Assembly: GCF_041146795.1 (NCBI RefSeq) | Contig: NC_135169.1 | Coordinates: forward strand, 12,113,585-12,177,584 | DNA from: Maylandia zebra | Taxonomy: Eukaryota > Chordata > Actinopteri > Cichliformes > Cichlidae | DNA: 64,000 nt | Direction of reading: 5' to 3' | Shown: piece by piece, positions 43,036-54,713 of the stretch | Layout of the letters: each line of letters begins with the position of its first letter | How positions within the stretch are numbered: position 1 is the stretch's first letter | Position numbers and translations under genes: made by a program | The notes under the pieces: model-generated | The model's database searches: none | Seen by the model: the letters and a program-made list of their open reading frames with translations, nothing else | What the model was told of the DNA's origin: nothing

Positions 43036-45488
43036 CGTCTGAACTTCTTTAAGTTACTTGAAGACGTTTCACCTCTCATCCGAGAAGCTTCTTCAGTTCT
43101 AAGGTCAAATGGTGGAGAGTCCCAGATATAAACCTAGTGGGAGTGACCCCCCACAGAGGGACAAAAGGACCCCCTGATGATCCCCTGACCCAAGGTGTGA
43201 AACTGGGTGTGGGTCCCAATCAGCCAGAGTTTCGGGTGTGTTCATTGTGAAACCTGGCCCCACCTTATCATGCGAATTCCTGAGGTCAGATGGCCCAGGA
43301 TGTGAGTGGGCATTAAGGCGTCTGGGAAGGGATCTCAAAACTGGATTATAGATGGCAGAGAGTTGGTGTCGTAAACCACCGCCTCTGTTCAAAGATGGTC
43401 GCTCACAGTGGACATAGATGGCTTCTTTCACTCCTCTTTCAAACCATCTGTCCTCTCTGTCCAAAATGTGAACATTGGCATCCTCGAAAGAGTGTCCTTT
43501 ATCCTTAAGATGCAGATGGACTGCTGAGTCTTGTCCTGTGGAGGTGGCTCTTCTGTGTTGTGCCATGCGCTTGTGAAGTGGCTGTTTGGTCTCTCCAATG
43601 TAGAGGTCTGGGCATTCCTCGCTGCACTGTACAGCATACACCACATTGTTAAGTCTGTGTTTTGGCGTTTTGTCTTTCGGGTGAACCAGTTTTTGTCTGA
43701 GCGTGTTGCTGGGTCTGAAATGCACCGGGATGTCATGCTTGGAGAAAACCCTCCTGAGTTTTTCTGATATACCGGCAACATAGGGGATGACAATGTTGTT
43801 GCGTCTGTCTTTCTTATCCTCCCTCGCTGGTGTCTGGTCTTCTTTTCTGTGCCTCTTTGCTGACTTTAAGAACGCCCATTTAGGATAGCCGCACGTTTTG
43901 AGTGCTTCCTTTACATGTGTGTGTTCCTTCTTTTTTCCTTCAGGCTTAGAGGGAACATGTTCTGCCCGGTGGTGTAGGGTCCTAATTACTCCAAGTTTGT
44001 GTTCCAGAGGGTGATGGGAGTCGAACAGGAGGTACTGGTCCGTGTGTGTGGGCTTCCGGTAAACTTCGATGTTGAGGTTGCCCTTCTCTTCAATGTGCAC
44101 AGCGCAGTCCAGGAAAGGCAAACAGTTGTCCTTTGTGTCTTCCCTGGTGAACTTGATGTTTTTATCCACAGCGTTAATGTGCGCAGTGAAGGATTCCACT
44201 TCTTGTGTCTTGATTTTGACCCATGTGTCGTCTACATATCTGTACCAGTGGCTGGGTACTCTTCCTTTGAAAGAGCCAAGAGCCTTCCTTTCCACTTCCT
44301 CCATGTAAAGGTTGGCTACAATAGGTGACACGGGGGAGCCCATGGCACAGCCATGTTTTTGTCTGTAAAAGCCTTCGTTGTATTTGAAATATGTAGTGGT
44401 GAGGCAGAGGTCTAACAGTGTGCAGATCTGATCGGGTGTGAAGTTGGTCCTGTCCTCCAAGGAGCTGTCTTCTTGTAGTCGTTTTCTGACAGTCTCCACG
44501 GCCTCCGTGGTGGGTATGCAAGTGAAGAGAGAGACTACATCAAAGGACACCATGGTTTCATCTGGATCCAGGGTAAGTTTCTGGACCTTGTCGGTGAAGT
44601 CGGTGGAGTTCTTGATGTGGTGTGGGGTGTTCCCCACGAGAGGAGCAAGGATGGTAGCAAGGTGTTTAGCAATGTTATAAGTGGCTGAGTTTATGCTACT
44701 GACTATGGGTCTGAGTGGGACAGCTTCCTTGTGGATTTTAGGAAGTCCGTAAATGCAGGGTATGGCATCCCCTGGGTAAAGGCGGTGATATGTAAGGCGG
44801 TCAATAATTTTGTCCTTTTCAAATTCTTGAAGGCAAGCTATAACTTTCTTTTTGTAGCTGCTTGTGGGGTCTCGCTTTAAGGCTTCGTAGGTATTGTTGT
44901 CCCTGAGGAGAGTAGTGATCTTTGTATGGTAATCTGTAGTGTTTAGGACCACTGTGCATCTTCCCTTATCAGCTGGTAAAACAGTGATGTTGTGGTCTTT
45001 GCTCATTGAAGCGACGGCCTTCTTTTCCTGTATTATGAGGTTGGATGGAGGGACTTTGGCACTGGAGAGCGTGGCTGAGACTTTCATCTTGATTTGCTCT
45101 GCTTCTGTCTGTGATAATTTATTAATCCGTATGGCAGATTCTGTGGCTGTGATGAGGTCCACTATGGGCAACTGTTGTGAGATCCCTTCCCAGATGCCTT
45201 AACGCCCACTCACATCCTGGGCCATCTGATCTCAGGAATTCGCATGATAAGGTGGGGCCAGGTTTCACAATGAACTCACCCGAAACTCTGGCTGATTGGG
45301 ACCCACACCCAGTTTCACACCTTGGGTCAGGCGATTAGAGGATCATCAGGGGGTCCTTTTGTCCCTCTGTGGGGGGTTACTCCCACTAGGTTTATATCTG
45401 GGACTCTCCACCATTTGACCTTAGAACTGAAGAAGCTTCTCGGATGAGAGGTGAAACGTCTTCAAGTAACTTAAAGAAGTCCAGACGC
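43036..45488 (-). mobile_element. Penelope-like retroelement (Neptune-like)
   Basis: A 2.45-kb element with a reverse transcriptase plus GIY-YIG reading frame, bounded by about 300-bp repeats in inverted orientation (43036-43338 and 45176-45488). Inverted or direct flanking repeats are known for Penelope-like elements. The two repeats differ at only some positions (for example GCGATTAGAGGATCATCAGG against its partner at 43165), so the copy is not ancient. Confidence 0.88.
43105..45171 (-). CDS. Penelope-like reverse transcriptase with GIY-YIG endonuclease
   Basis: 688 residues, uninterrupted. Reverse transcriptase motifs: LPADKGRCTVVL (about 65-76), YGLPKIHK (141-148), LRPIVSS (153-159), SFDVVSLFTCIP (209-220), GCAMGSPVSPIVANLYME (274-291) and the catalytic YVDD (312-315). 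A GIY-YIG nuclease follows (VVYAVQC at about 510 and DLYIGETKQPLHKR from 522), preceded by a cysteine/histidine-poor basic linker. The enzyme would nick DNA and reverse-transcribe its RNA there. The last 75 or so residues are translated from the terminal repeat. The N terminus may be trimmed, because some relatives start earlier. Confidence 0.9.
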   Translation of the reverse strand: MPIVDLITATESAIRINKLSQTEAEQIKMKVSATLSSAKVPPSNLIIQEKKAVASMSKDHNITVLPADKGRCTVVLNTTDYHTKITTLLRDNNTYEALKRDPTSSYKKKVIACLQEFEKDKIIDRLTYHRLYPGDAIPCIYGLPKIHKEAVPLRPIVSSINSATYNIAKHLATILAPLVGNTPHHIKNSTDFTDKVQKLTLDPDETMVSFDVVSLFTCIPTTEAVETVRKRLQEDSSLEDRTNFTPDQICTLLDLCLTTTYFKYNEGFYRQKHGCAMGSPVSPIVANLYMEEVERKALGSFKGRVPSHWYRYVDDTWVKIKTQEVESFTAHINAVDKNIKFTREDTKDNCLPFLDCAVHIEEKGNLNIEVYRKPTHTDQYLLFDSHHPLEHKLGVIRTLHHRAEHVPSKPEGKKKEHTHVKEALKTCGYPKWAFLKSAKRHRKEDQTPAREDKKDRRNNIVIPYVAGISEKLRRVFSKHDIPVHFRPSNTLRQKLVHPKDKTPKHRLNNVVYAVQCSEECPDLYIGETKQPLHKRMAQHRRATSTGQDSAVHLHLKDKGHSFEDANVHILDREDRWFERGVKEAIYVHCERPSLNRGGGLRHQLSAIYNPVLRSLPRRLNAHSHPGPSDLRNSHDKVGPGFTMNTPETLADWDPHPVSHLGSGDHQGVLLSLCGGSLPLGLYLGLSTI

Positions 45489-46658
45489 GGATCAAGTTTA
45501 TGCAACTCTACCATGTAGAAATTTAAAGTATGTATTTCTAGTATTTAATTTACAAATGTTTTGAATTACATCCTTCTTTAAACCAAAGACTGATATTGAT
45601 TACTTCGATTAAACCGAAGTCCAGCCCTCTGTCCAAACTATTTAAGTATGTGTAGAACACCACATCAGAAGATGCTGTGATGTATTACCTGACTTATGGT
45701 GATGACCAAAAGTCTTGTTCTGTAGCCTTGTTGAGAGATATATGAGCATTTACAGCATGTCCACGCAGAGACCCTTGAGGGCAGCTGCTTTTCAGTGTGA
45801 AAAACAAGCTTTTCACAGTTTCTCTTGATGCCCACACAGTTTTTTTCTGTCGATTTTTGATCTGTTTTCACAGAATATTATGCATACTTAAGTGTAGCAG
45901 TGATAATTATTACAATTATTTTACTACATATAAATCATTTAAAAATTTACCATCCACACAGGGATCAAAGTGAAACTTCCTTTGTTCTTTTTGCATCTTT
46001 TGTCAACTCTCGTCAACTCATTCTTGTTTGCTGCACGCTGCTCTATGATCTTTAAAACAGACCACTTTGGGCTGAGACCACAATCTGCATTTCCTGTTTT
46101 CTCGGTAGCCTGACTCGAAACCATGTTGTTTTTCAGTAGATTAAAAATAACAGTTTTACACACATGAAGGCCTGCTCAGAAGAACAAAGATGTTTCCAGT
46201 TTGGTCTTTTAATACTGCTTGATATTGCTTCTCATCATTGTAGTTTTTTGTAGATCTGAATTTACTGTATTTTTGTTTGATTGTTTAAAAAAAGTTTTGC
46301 GTTAATGAAAAAGTCTACAGTATTCTGTATTTGCAGTTTATATTGAGAGATTTATCCAATAACACAAACAGAGGTCAATACAGTCTGCTCTGGTGCTCAA
46401 CAGCTCCAAAGTTCTTCATGTCAACAGCTGAGGTTGTTGATTTTGACCATACACTATGTACTTCACACATGATTGCAGTGCTGCAAATATAGTGCTGCAC
46501 AGTAGAAAAGGCAGAAAGAAGGCTGCAAAGGGACAAGAGTCACACACACAAACTCTTCACAATCCATTAACAATTCAATCATTCAATTAATTTCAAAATA
46601 CTTTACTTCATTAATGAATTTAACTTTTACTGAGACAAATAGGACATACAGTAAGCTG
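45489..46658. other. Spacer with repeated upstream sequence
   Basis: 45750-46150 is related to 8030-8345, 24769-25180 and 48025-48335. No gene is seen. Regulatory module copy d is included. Confidence 0.5.
46071..46100 (-). promoter_or_regulatory. RUNX/Ets-like module, copy d
   Basis: On the minus strand CAGGAAATGCAGATTGTGGTCT. Both cores are kept, although this copy is the most divergent. Confidence 0.35.
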
Positions 46659-46713
46659 TATATATATATAGATATATATATATGTATATATATAGATATA
46701 TATATATATATAT
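46659..46713. repeat. TA/GATA simple repeat
   Basis: Alternating TA with GATA and GTA interruptions, directly against the hairpin at 46714. Confidence 0.9.
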
Positions 46714-46752
46714 CATTATGGAGCTTTTTGAAGTACAAAAAGCTCCATAATG
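46714..46752. repeat. Perfect 17-bp inverted repeat at the duplication border
   Basis: CATTATGGAGCTTTTTG, loop AAGTA, then the exact complement. The right arm runs into the start of the duplicated block (46745, matching 6808). Confidence 0.85.
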
Positions 46753-48246
46753 ACCCACACCTTTTTTCACAGCTCGGCTCATGTGATGACTCACGTGATT
46801 AATTGTGGGTCTATGACCCACTTAAAGTAAAACCCTCACTGAGGTTAAAATACCTGGGACTCTTTACTGTTTGCTTTTAGAAGTCAAAGAGCCTCTTAGA
46901 TGAGAGGTGACACATCTTCAAGAAATGTAAAGAAGTTTAGTCACTTTCCTTCCAAACTTCTTAGACCACCATGAGCTGGATGACTGAGAACCTACACAGA
47001 CATTAAACCAGAAATAGAAAGGAGGCACATAGATACAGTAGTTCATACTGTTGCCTCACAGCAAGAAAGTTTCCTGTTAGAATCCACCAGCTGGGCTGTT
47101 TGTGTGAAGTTTGCATCTTCTCCCTCCACCTGTCTGGGTTCTCTCCAAAGTCATATATTATTATGTTAACTGGTGATTCAGGTGATTGCCTGCAGGTGTG
47201 AATGTGAACATGAATGGTTGTCTGTCTCTCCATAACCTGTCTAGTTGGACCTCATCTTTCACACTATGAAAGCTACTATAGGCTCCGCCCACATTAGAGT
47301 CCAAAAGGACAACACAGCAGTGAATGCTTTAAGGTGTGGTAACTTTGTGATTGGGTAGTCCCCTCCATATGAGAATAAGGTGTACCTCAGTTTCTCACTT
47401 CTCATTCTCAATATACAGTCTATAATATTAATAATAGTTAAAGCCTGCAAACACAGCATCTATCCTTATTCTGTCAAACACTTTCTTACAAAGGTTATGA
47501 TTAAGGTTTGTTGCAGTATCATCTACACACACTCACAAACATGTTGATATCGAAGTGTTTTAGATTGTTTAACAGCAGGTGTGTTTCTCCATCCCTCCAC
47601 TTTTCTGTGGGAAAGGTAAAATACATTAAGATGTTGCTTCATGTTTTATGTTATTTGCAGTTTATATGTTAACATAAGTGCAAAAGTTTCAGTACATATC
47701 AATATGTTATGAGGCTCGAAGACATGAAATCTGAAAAGGCCTAAAAACTTGTCCAGCAGACAGTTTGGAGTCAAACACTGACGTCATCATCACAGGTGTA
47801 GGAACCATTTCTGTAAAACCAGACAAACAGACACATTAGTATCAGTAGGTTTAGATGATTTACTGGCTCCTCTGCTGGTTACAAAGCAGTGATTATACTT
47901 TGGAGTTTTGTGTTATACTGTGAGGAACTGGCCTGTTTGGAAGTTGCAGTAAGAAGAAAAACATGTCTGTATATGATGTTGTGGACAGAGAGAGTGATGG
48001 ATGATTTTATTTATTTCAGAGATAAATGAACGTTTACAGCACGTCCATGCAGAGACTCTTAAAGACATGAGCGTGAGAAACAAGCTTTTCACCGTTTCTC
48101 TTGATGCCCACATGCTTTATTTATTCTTTAGTCCAGCATGTGTCATCACCACAATAAAGCTACTTTTAACCTGTTTTCACACATTGTCATACCTGCACAT
48201 TTCCACTGTGCTGTGTTGACTTTAAAGAAGACAAACGTTAGACTTC

Positions 48247-48277
48247 AGGCTGAAACCACAGGCTGCATTTCCTCTTT
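48247..48277 (-). promoter_or_regulatory. RUNX/Ets-like module, copy e
   Basis: Identical in its core to copy a, as expected from the segmental duplication. Confidence 0.45.
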
Positions 48278-48689
48278 TCTTGGAGGCCCAGACAGAAATT
48301 TTGTGGTGTCTGATTTTCAGCAGATAAAAACAAACCAACAACAGTCTTTTCCACACATGCAGTCATCACAGTCTGCTCAGAGAAAAAAAGAACAAACGGG
48401 GAGGGGGTGACCTGAACCACTAGACTCATATGTACTATCATCTACAGGTTGAGTCATCTGCCAATTAATAGTACTCTGAAACTTCCTTAGTCCCACCCCA
48501 ACCCAAACCCCTGAATTCATTTTAAATGAAACTCAGACTTTCAGCTTTCAGCAAATGTGAGAAACTAAAGCATATTTTAACACAGTCCCAACAGTGGTGG
48601 TCTCACAGGGGCTTCATCGAGCTCTCCATCTGTGGAGGGTACTCCATCCTGGAGGAGGGCCAAGGGATGGGTCCCGTGACTGCCAGTTA

Positions 48690-50610
48690 GTCCTCACAGA
48701 TGACTCCCCAACAGGTTGGTGTACAGTCCATGAAGGCTCTCGGCTCAACAGCTGTTAGATCAGTCATTGGGTGTCTCACACATAAATGCTGGAGCTTCAA
48801 GCTGTCACCCTGGCACTCAAGCAAGTTCTGTCGGGTCTGCAGGGGCACCATGTCATCGTCAGAACAGACAGGGCAGAAGACAACCTTTTTCTTTTTATAT
48901 AGAGAGTCAACATTTTTCTATCTGTTCATCTCCCTGCAGAACAATGTCCCTCCCCTTGCATGTGACAACCTGGCAAATGCTTTTCCCTTCCCTCTATATT
49001 TCCTCCTCCAGTCATTCCTTTGCAAGGTCCAGACCGAGGAGGTGGGGTTGATCCTGGTGGCCCCACTTTGGCCCCACATGGCCTGGTTTCCAGCTGTCCC
49101 ACTACTCCTGTCCAGGACTCCCTTTTCTGAAGGTCCTCCTGTCCCAGGTGAAGGGGGTCACCGTTCCATCTTTTCCCAGTAGGACCCAGTAGCGCTAGGG
49201 GTGTTTTGCCGGAAACCAAAAAGAACATAAATGGGAAAATAAATGACAACTGGCCAGCTTACTTGATACAGTCTGACGTACAGATTCCAGGGAAGTTAGA
49301 AGCCAGACTTAAGAGGCACAGAGGGAGACTGAGAGGTGAGGTGCTGGGACGTGAATTGAATCTCTGTATAGACTCGGAGAAGATGATCTCCACAAGCTCC
49401 GGTAGGTGGGTGAGCAGTTACACAGACCCCCCTGAAAAGGACAATACTCCGACACTAGACGACCATCGTGCAGCTCCTTAAGAACGCTTCTGATGAAAGC
49501 GTCTGACGAGTAGCAGGTGTGCCAGAGGCTCAGTGAATTGGTGCCCCGCCTACCTGCAGTGATGGGAATAATGGTGTTACAAGTAACGGTGTTACTAACA
49601 AGGTTACTTTTTTCAGATTAATGAGTAATCTAACTAATTGCTATTTCAATCGTTACAACATAGTTACCGTTACAAACGTTACGCAACGGCATGCGGTGCG
49701 GTTGCGTTACTTTTTGTCAACAGACGGTTGAAGCTGTGTTCAGCTTACCACATCCTATATCAGTTGCACAGAAGTAGCTGTCTACGTAAGTCATCTGGGT
49801 GCTACGGCTTTAAGTAACTGCGCGTGCTCCTGCGGACGGCAATCACTTTCTGGAAGACGACCACTTTTTGGCACAACACCTGGAGCTAAGGGGGCAAAAC
49901 AATCGCATGAGTGCTGCTGTTCGACTGAGGAAGAATAAAGTAGTCGTGGTAAGCCAATCACACGACTACTTCAAGATGACAAAGCAACAGGGTGATATAT
50001 AACAGTTTTTAAATTGTGTTTATAGGCCAGAGTCATGATAAACAATATGTACGTGTGTTTTTTCCTGAATAGTTTCGTCACGTTTACTGTCTAAGAACAA
50101 CGCTAGCAAACAGTTTCAGACTGACACCCAGTGACTTACAAATAGAAGGACTGGTCCCCCATTTCCTCCCATGAGTCCTGGATCTGGTTCTTCAGTGCTG
50201 TGCTTTTGAGATGCTGGAGGTTGCTGAACTGCAATGTCTGTCCCTGAAAACCACTTTTTTTTGCTGGCCATAAAATCTGCCAGGTGGATTAATGAGCTCT
50301 GTCGGTACACAGGCAATGCTGGTTGCTGGACTGGAAAGTGGTGATCCTCCGGCCCAACAGTTACGAACATCTCCCACTGGGGACCTGGACAAGGTTGCAG
50401 GCCTGGTTGCCCTGTGCCATCTCTGTGCTTTGTCACAGCATGTCTTGCAAATCTGGTCATTCAGGAAGACAGACCAGCTTTTTGTGAGCTTCCACTGTGG
50501 AATTCTGGGCAGACCCCTGTCTAAGTCACAATTGTTCCACAGGGTTGTGGAGGCCATTCAGCAGGCATATGCCTCTTCAGATGCTGATCTTGGTTCTTTG
50601 GACACAGTTA
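48690..50610 (+). mobile_element. DIRS-like relic, copy 2, interrupted
   Basis: 48760-49190 matches the RNase-H-like and linker parts of copy 1 (GCTGGAGCTTCAAGCTGTCA; LILVAPLWPHMAWF). 50280-50600 matches the tyrosine-recombinase end (FRKTDQLFVSFHCG; HRVVEAIQQAYASSD). The middle holds unrelated sequence and a hAT-like fragment. No frame is intact. Confidence 0.65.
49558..50000 (+). mobile_element. hAT-like 5' fragment
   Basis: Starts CAGTGATGGGAATAATGGTG with GTTACTAACAAGG-type sequence, as in a common fish hAT family. A matching right end was not found, so this is a truncated copy. Confidence 0.5.
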
Positions 50611-52550
50611 CACCTACATTTACAACACACAGAGATTTATTTTTCTTCTGCAACATGTTGTGATGTAAATAATAGACTCTGAAGTCAAAGTCTTTTTCCT
50701 TTATCATCACAACTCTGGGAAATATTTAACACTCAGACAAGCAGACTAATGCATTGCAATAAAAAATAACTGAATTGCGCCCTCTGTTGAATACCAGCTC
50801 TAAACACAACCCAGTGTTTATATTGGAGAGGTGTTTTTGTATGAGAAAGGTGGAGAATGACAAGGATCTGACTGTCTGAAGTTACACAAAGAAAAATATA
50901 TTCAGATCTGGTTTTGTGGGTAGAGAGAGTGACAGATTCTCTTGAGATTTAATGCAAATATACATACACTTTTGCAGTGAAATGCTGCAAAGAGAATACA
51001 TTCAGAGAATACACATATAACCAGGGACAGGGACCCTAGAAACAGTACAACAGTAAATTGTTGCATTTTTCTTTTTAACAGAAATTATTAACCTATGCCC
51101 ATAAATGTAAAAGAGAGATCTATATGTGCATGCAGCTAAATTTGTGCAGGTTCGCCACGACAAACAGTCACGTGTTAGAGAGCACAGCAGTGAGAACCTT
51201 GTGCGCTGTCCATGGTGCTGAAATTTTAAGGTAAATAAATTTAATATTTCACTATTTCTAGACGTGTGTAATAATGCAAGCTTTGATATTAATCTGATTT
51301 CAAGTAAAATACAAGACTGATACCAGTACCAATACTTTTTAATAATTAAGCTCCATCATCAGATTGCTAATTCTGACTGAATTTTCATGACCTTTAAGTG
51401 TTTTCTTTTTTCCTTTGGATTATTAATTAGTTCAAACCTGGGACAGAAATAAAACAATAATCTAGCACATCTAATAGTATTTTAACTACAGTAATCAGAC
51501 AGTATCTTTTTCACATTTAGCACAACAGGGTAATTATATTGAATCAAATCTGAGTCATACTATGTTTGGTATATTTGTTTCAATTCCTGTAATTGTTTTC
51601 ATTTAAATGTTTCAGTTAGATAAATGTATTATATCAAGGTTTTAGCATAATTGAGACTTTAGGAGTTGGCTAAAGTAAGAATGAGCCATTTCCACTATAA
51701 ATTAAAGTAATATAACTGAAATATTACTATTACCACAGTTATCTACATAGATATTCTCTGCTTACTGCGTTGCTGGATGGTCCTGGTTAGCTGAGCACGT
51801 TTGCTTACTTGTTTTACTGGCACTGCTGAGTCAGGTGACAGTAAAAAATAAAACACAAGAGAGGAGAAGCAAACTGTGGCTGCTCTGTGACACCTGAAAG
51901 CAGCAGCATTTACACAGACAGCCAGGTTGCCTCTTTGATGAAACTGCAGCGGTGCATACAGGAGAACAGAAACTGAAGTATCAAGCTCATTACACTCGTA
52001 TTGATCAACATTGATACAAATGCTGGTATCAAAATTATCAATATTTGAATCAATCTGCACATGATTACTATTTATTTGAGTCCAATAAAACTTTATTAAT
52101 GAAACTGTATTTTTAAAGTGTATTAATGTAAATGCTTTGATCACTATGACATCCATCCAAGGCCTGATTATTTTCATGATAGGGTCCAAAGTCAATATCA
52201 TCATTCCTCTGTTCTGTCTGTTCTTCAGTCATATCAACTCTTCTCACTCCTTACAATAAATTATAAATGGATTAATGTCTCCCTCTATTGGCCACCAGCT
52301 GTAAGCACAGTCCAGTGCTTGGACTTGGAAGCTGTGTTCAGAGTTTGACATGGGAAATATGGGACAAGGAGCTATAACTTTATATCCACACTGACACTTA
52401 AAGCCCATCACAGGACCGACCTTGAACACTGATGTCTCTCTGATGTGGAGAATAGATGACTTCAAATGTTCTATTAGAAAGATTTCGGGTAGCAATGAAG
52501 TGAAAACAGAATAACTAAATGAACATATCATAAATAATGATAAGAACAGC
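50611..52550. other. Spacer, no gene seen
   Basis: Contains further parts of the segmental duplication (51090-51215; 51900-51990; 52250-52420). Nothing else is recognisable. Confidence 0.4.
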
Positions 52551-52552
52551 TA

Positions 52553-53256
52553 AGATAAGATAAGATAAGATAAGATAAAACTTTATTAATCCCTCGGGTG
52601 GGTTCCTCTGGGAAATTCGGTTTCCAAAAGCACAGCACCGACAGAAGTTACAGTTACAGAATATTATATATATAAACACACACACATATATAAATACAAA
52701 GACATATATAAATACAGAGACAATATAAATAAAATATACGAAGGGGATAAATAGAATAAATAGGAATAAAAATAAAAATACAAGTGAATTGCACATTTCA
52801 AGTATTGAGGTCTATTGCACCATTGACTATTAACAAAAGTATTGCACAAAAGGTATTGCACAGTGAGGTGAAGAGGCACTACAGCTTAATTGTTCCCCCC
52901 TCCTTTGTCCACCTGTTTCCCCTCCCTCTCCCCTCCAGAGAGGAGTTAAACAGTCTGATGGCGTGTGGGACAAAGGAGTTTTTAAGTCTGTTAGTTCTTG
53001 TCTTGGGGAGAAGCAACCTGTCACTGAACAGACTCTTCTGGTTGTTAATGGCCGTGTGCAGAGGATGCCCAGCATTGTTCATAATGTCCAGCAGTTTTTT
53101 TAGTGTCCTTTTCTCTGCCACTGACACCAGAGTGTCCGGCTTCATGCCGACCACAGAGCCAGCCTTCCTGATCAGTTTCTCCAGCCTGGATGAGCTGTTA
53201 GGAAGCTGGAGTTCATGGAGGAAACCCACACAGATGCAAACTCCACACAGAATCAC
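52553..53256 (-). mobile_element. 5'-truncated LINE, 3' end
   Basis: Minus-strand LINE tail. The frame 52879-53256 reads the C-terminal end of a reverse transcriptase protein (LEKLIRKAGSVVGMKPDTLV, then NSFVPHAIRLFNSS). The 3' end is GGGATTAATAAAGTTTTATC followed by TTATC repeats. It is a different family from the LINE at 22.4 kb. Confidence 0.75.
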
Positions 53257-53548
53257 CTACACCTGTGATTCAAGAACAGTACAGCACATATGGAGCACAC
53301 ACAGAAAATGGTATCATTAATATGAAAATGAATTTGCCTCTAAAAATTAAAATATGAGAACTTAAATTAAACAATAAATTTGATGGTTCTTTCATAATAA
53401 ATGAGCAGATCATAAATCAACAATCACGAAAACAGCTGCTCATGAAATTCCCGCTGTGCTCTTTGTCTGAACTCCTTGTTTCCTCTCTGCTGTGTGAAGT
53501 TTGATGAGAACATGAATCAATCATAAATCTGCTGAAAAGAAGACTTGT

Positions 53549-53580
53549 GGCTCAAACCACAGGCTGTGTTTCCTCTTCTC
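53549..53580 (-). promoter_or_regulatory. RUNX/Ets-like module, copy f
   Basis: On the minus strand GAGGAAACACAGCCTGTGGTTT, with both cores intact. It lies downstream of unit 4. Confidence 0.4.
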
Positions 53581-54085
53581 TATGTGGCTCAGTCAGAAAT
53601 CAGGAGCTCCTTTAATTTCAGTGCATAAAAAAAATCATGAAGCAGAAGAGAAAGTTAGAAACTATATTTTAAGTAGTTTAAAAGCGATTTGATTTTTACC
53701 AGCTCACTTTATTAAACAGATAAAGAATCTACAGTGTAATAACATAGATAAAATAGAAATAGAAAATCAAGATTTATATGTCATACACAGAGTTTTCATG
53801 GCTTTGGTGAACATGAGACTGACACTGTCAAAATAAATTGGTAGTACATGAAAGTACGGGCCAGACCTCCCAGAGAAAACTGGAAAAACTGCTACACAGT
53901 AAAAAGGCTGCTGAGCATCATCAGAGCAGTTGTTACTTCCCATCATGTTTATAGCTTTAGTTCATTTTGGAGGGTTTGAAGCTGTTTTAAATGACAATGA
54001 GTGCCTTTAAATAAAAGCTCTCTTTCAGTGGATTCATGCACAACACTGAACAGCTGTAACATATACTCTCAGTCTGACACACAAC

Positions 54086-54200
54086 AACAACACACTTTAT
54101 TTATGTCACACTTTTATTAACAAAGTTGCAAAGTGCTTCACAGAAAGACATTTATAATATATTACAAATACAAGAAACAATTAAAAAGACAAAAACAGAT
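54086..54200 (-). mobile_element. SINE/LINE tail fragment
   Basis: ACACTTTATTTATGTCACAC and GCAAAGTGCTTCACAGAAAG resemble the reversed L2-like tail. No head is seen. Confidence 0.4.
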
Positions 54201-54713
54201 CTGCAGTACATTAAAGTCCATTAAAATTACTATCTAATGGGAGAGAAACAAGTGAAACACACTGAGCGAAGTGAGGAAATATAAACTCAGGCTATCAGGA
54301 TCATTGCTTTGAATTCAAAACCTTCTCCTTGTCACTCAAAGCGACTTCAAGTATTTAAGAGACTTTAAACAGAAACAGAAAAAACAGCTAAAGAGCTGCT
54401 GTTAAGACTTTAGAGCTGTGGCTGAATTTGGATTTTGTCACAATCTGTAGCTGCAGACTCTGTGGCTCTTTGTAAGGACCCAAATGCAGACAAAATCAAA
54501 ATTTTAACAAAAAAACGTTTTTCATGGCTGGAAACAAACATGAAGCAAATCAGGTTAACCAAAAAGAAACAAAGAACTGACTGAGAAAAAACAAACAAAC
54601 TGGGAAAGCTGAAACTTAAAGTAACAGGAAACCTGGAACACTGGGAATACCTTTGAAGGATTGAGAGAACATGGAGACATAAGGATTAGCAGATGCACTG
54701 ACAACAGACACTA

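Larger units (their letters stand above)
46745..52420. repeat. Segmental duplication copy 2
   Basis: Partner of 6806-11000 in direct orientation about 40 kb away. It is longer because it holds a hAT-like fragment and other inserts in the DIRS relic (49200-50280) and extra sequence around 51.2-52.2 kb. Confidence 0.8.

Noticed and set aside
43531-44680. Several plus-strand frames opposite the Penelope-like protein
   Set aside because: They are antisense shadows of a strongly supported 688-codon frame.
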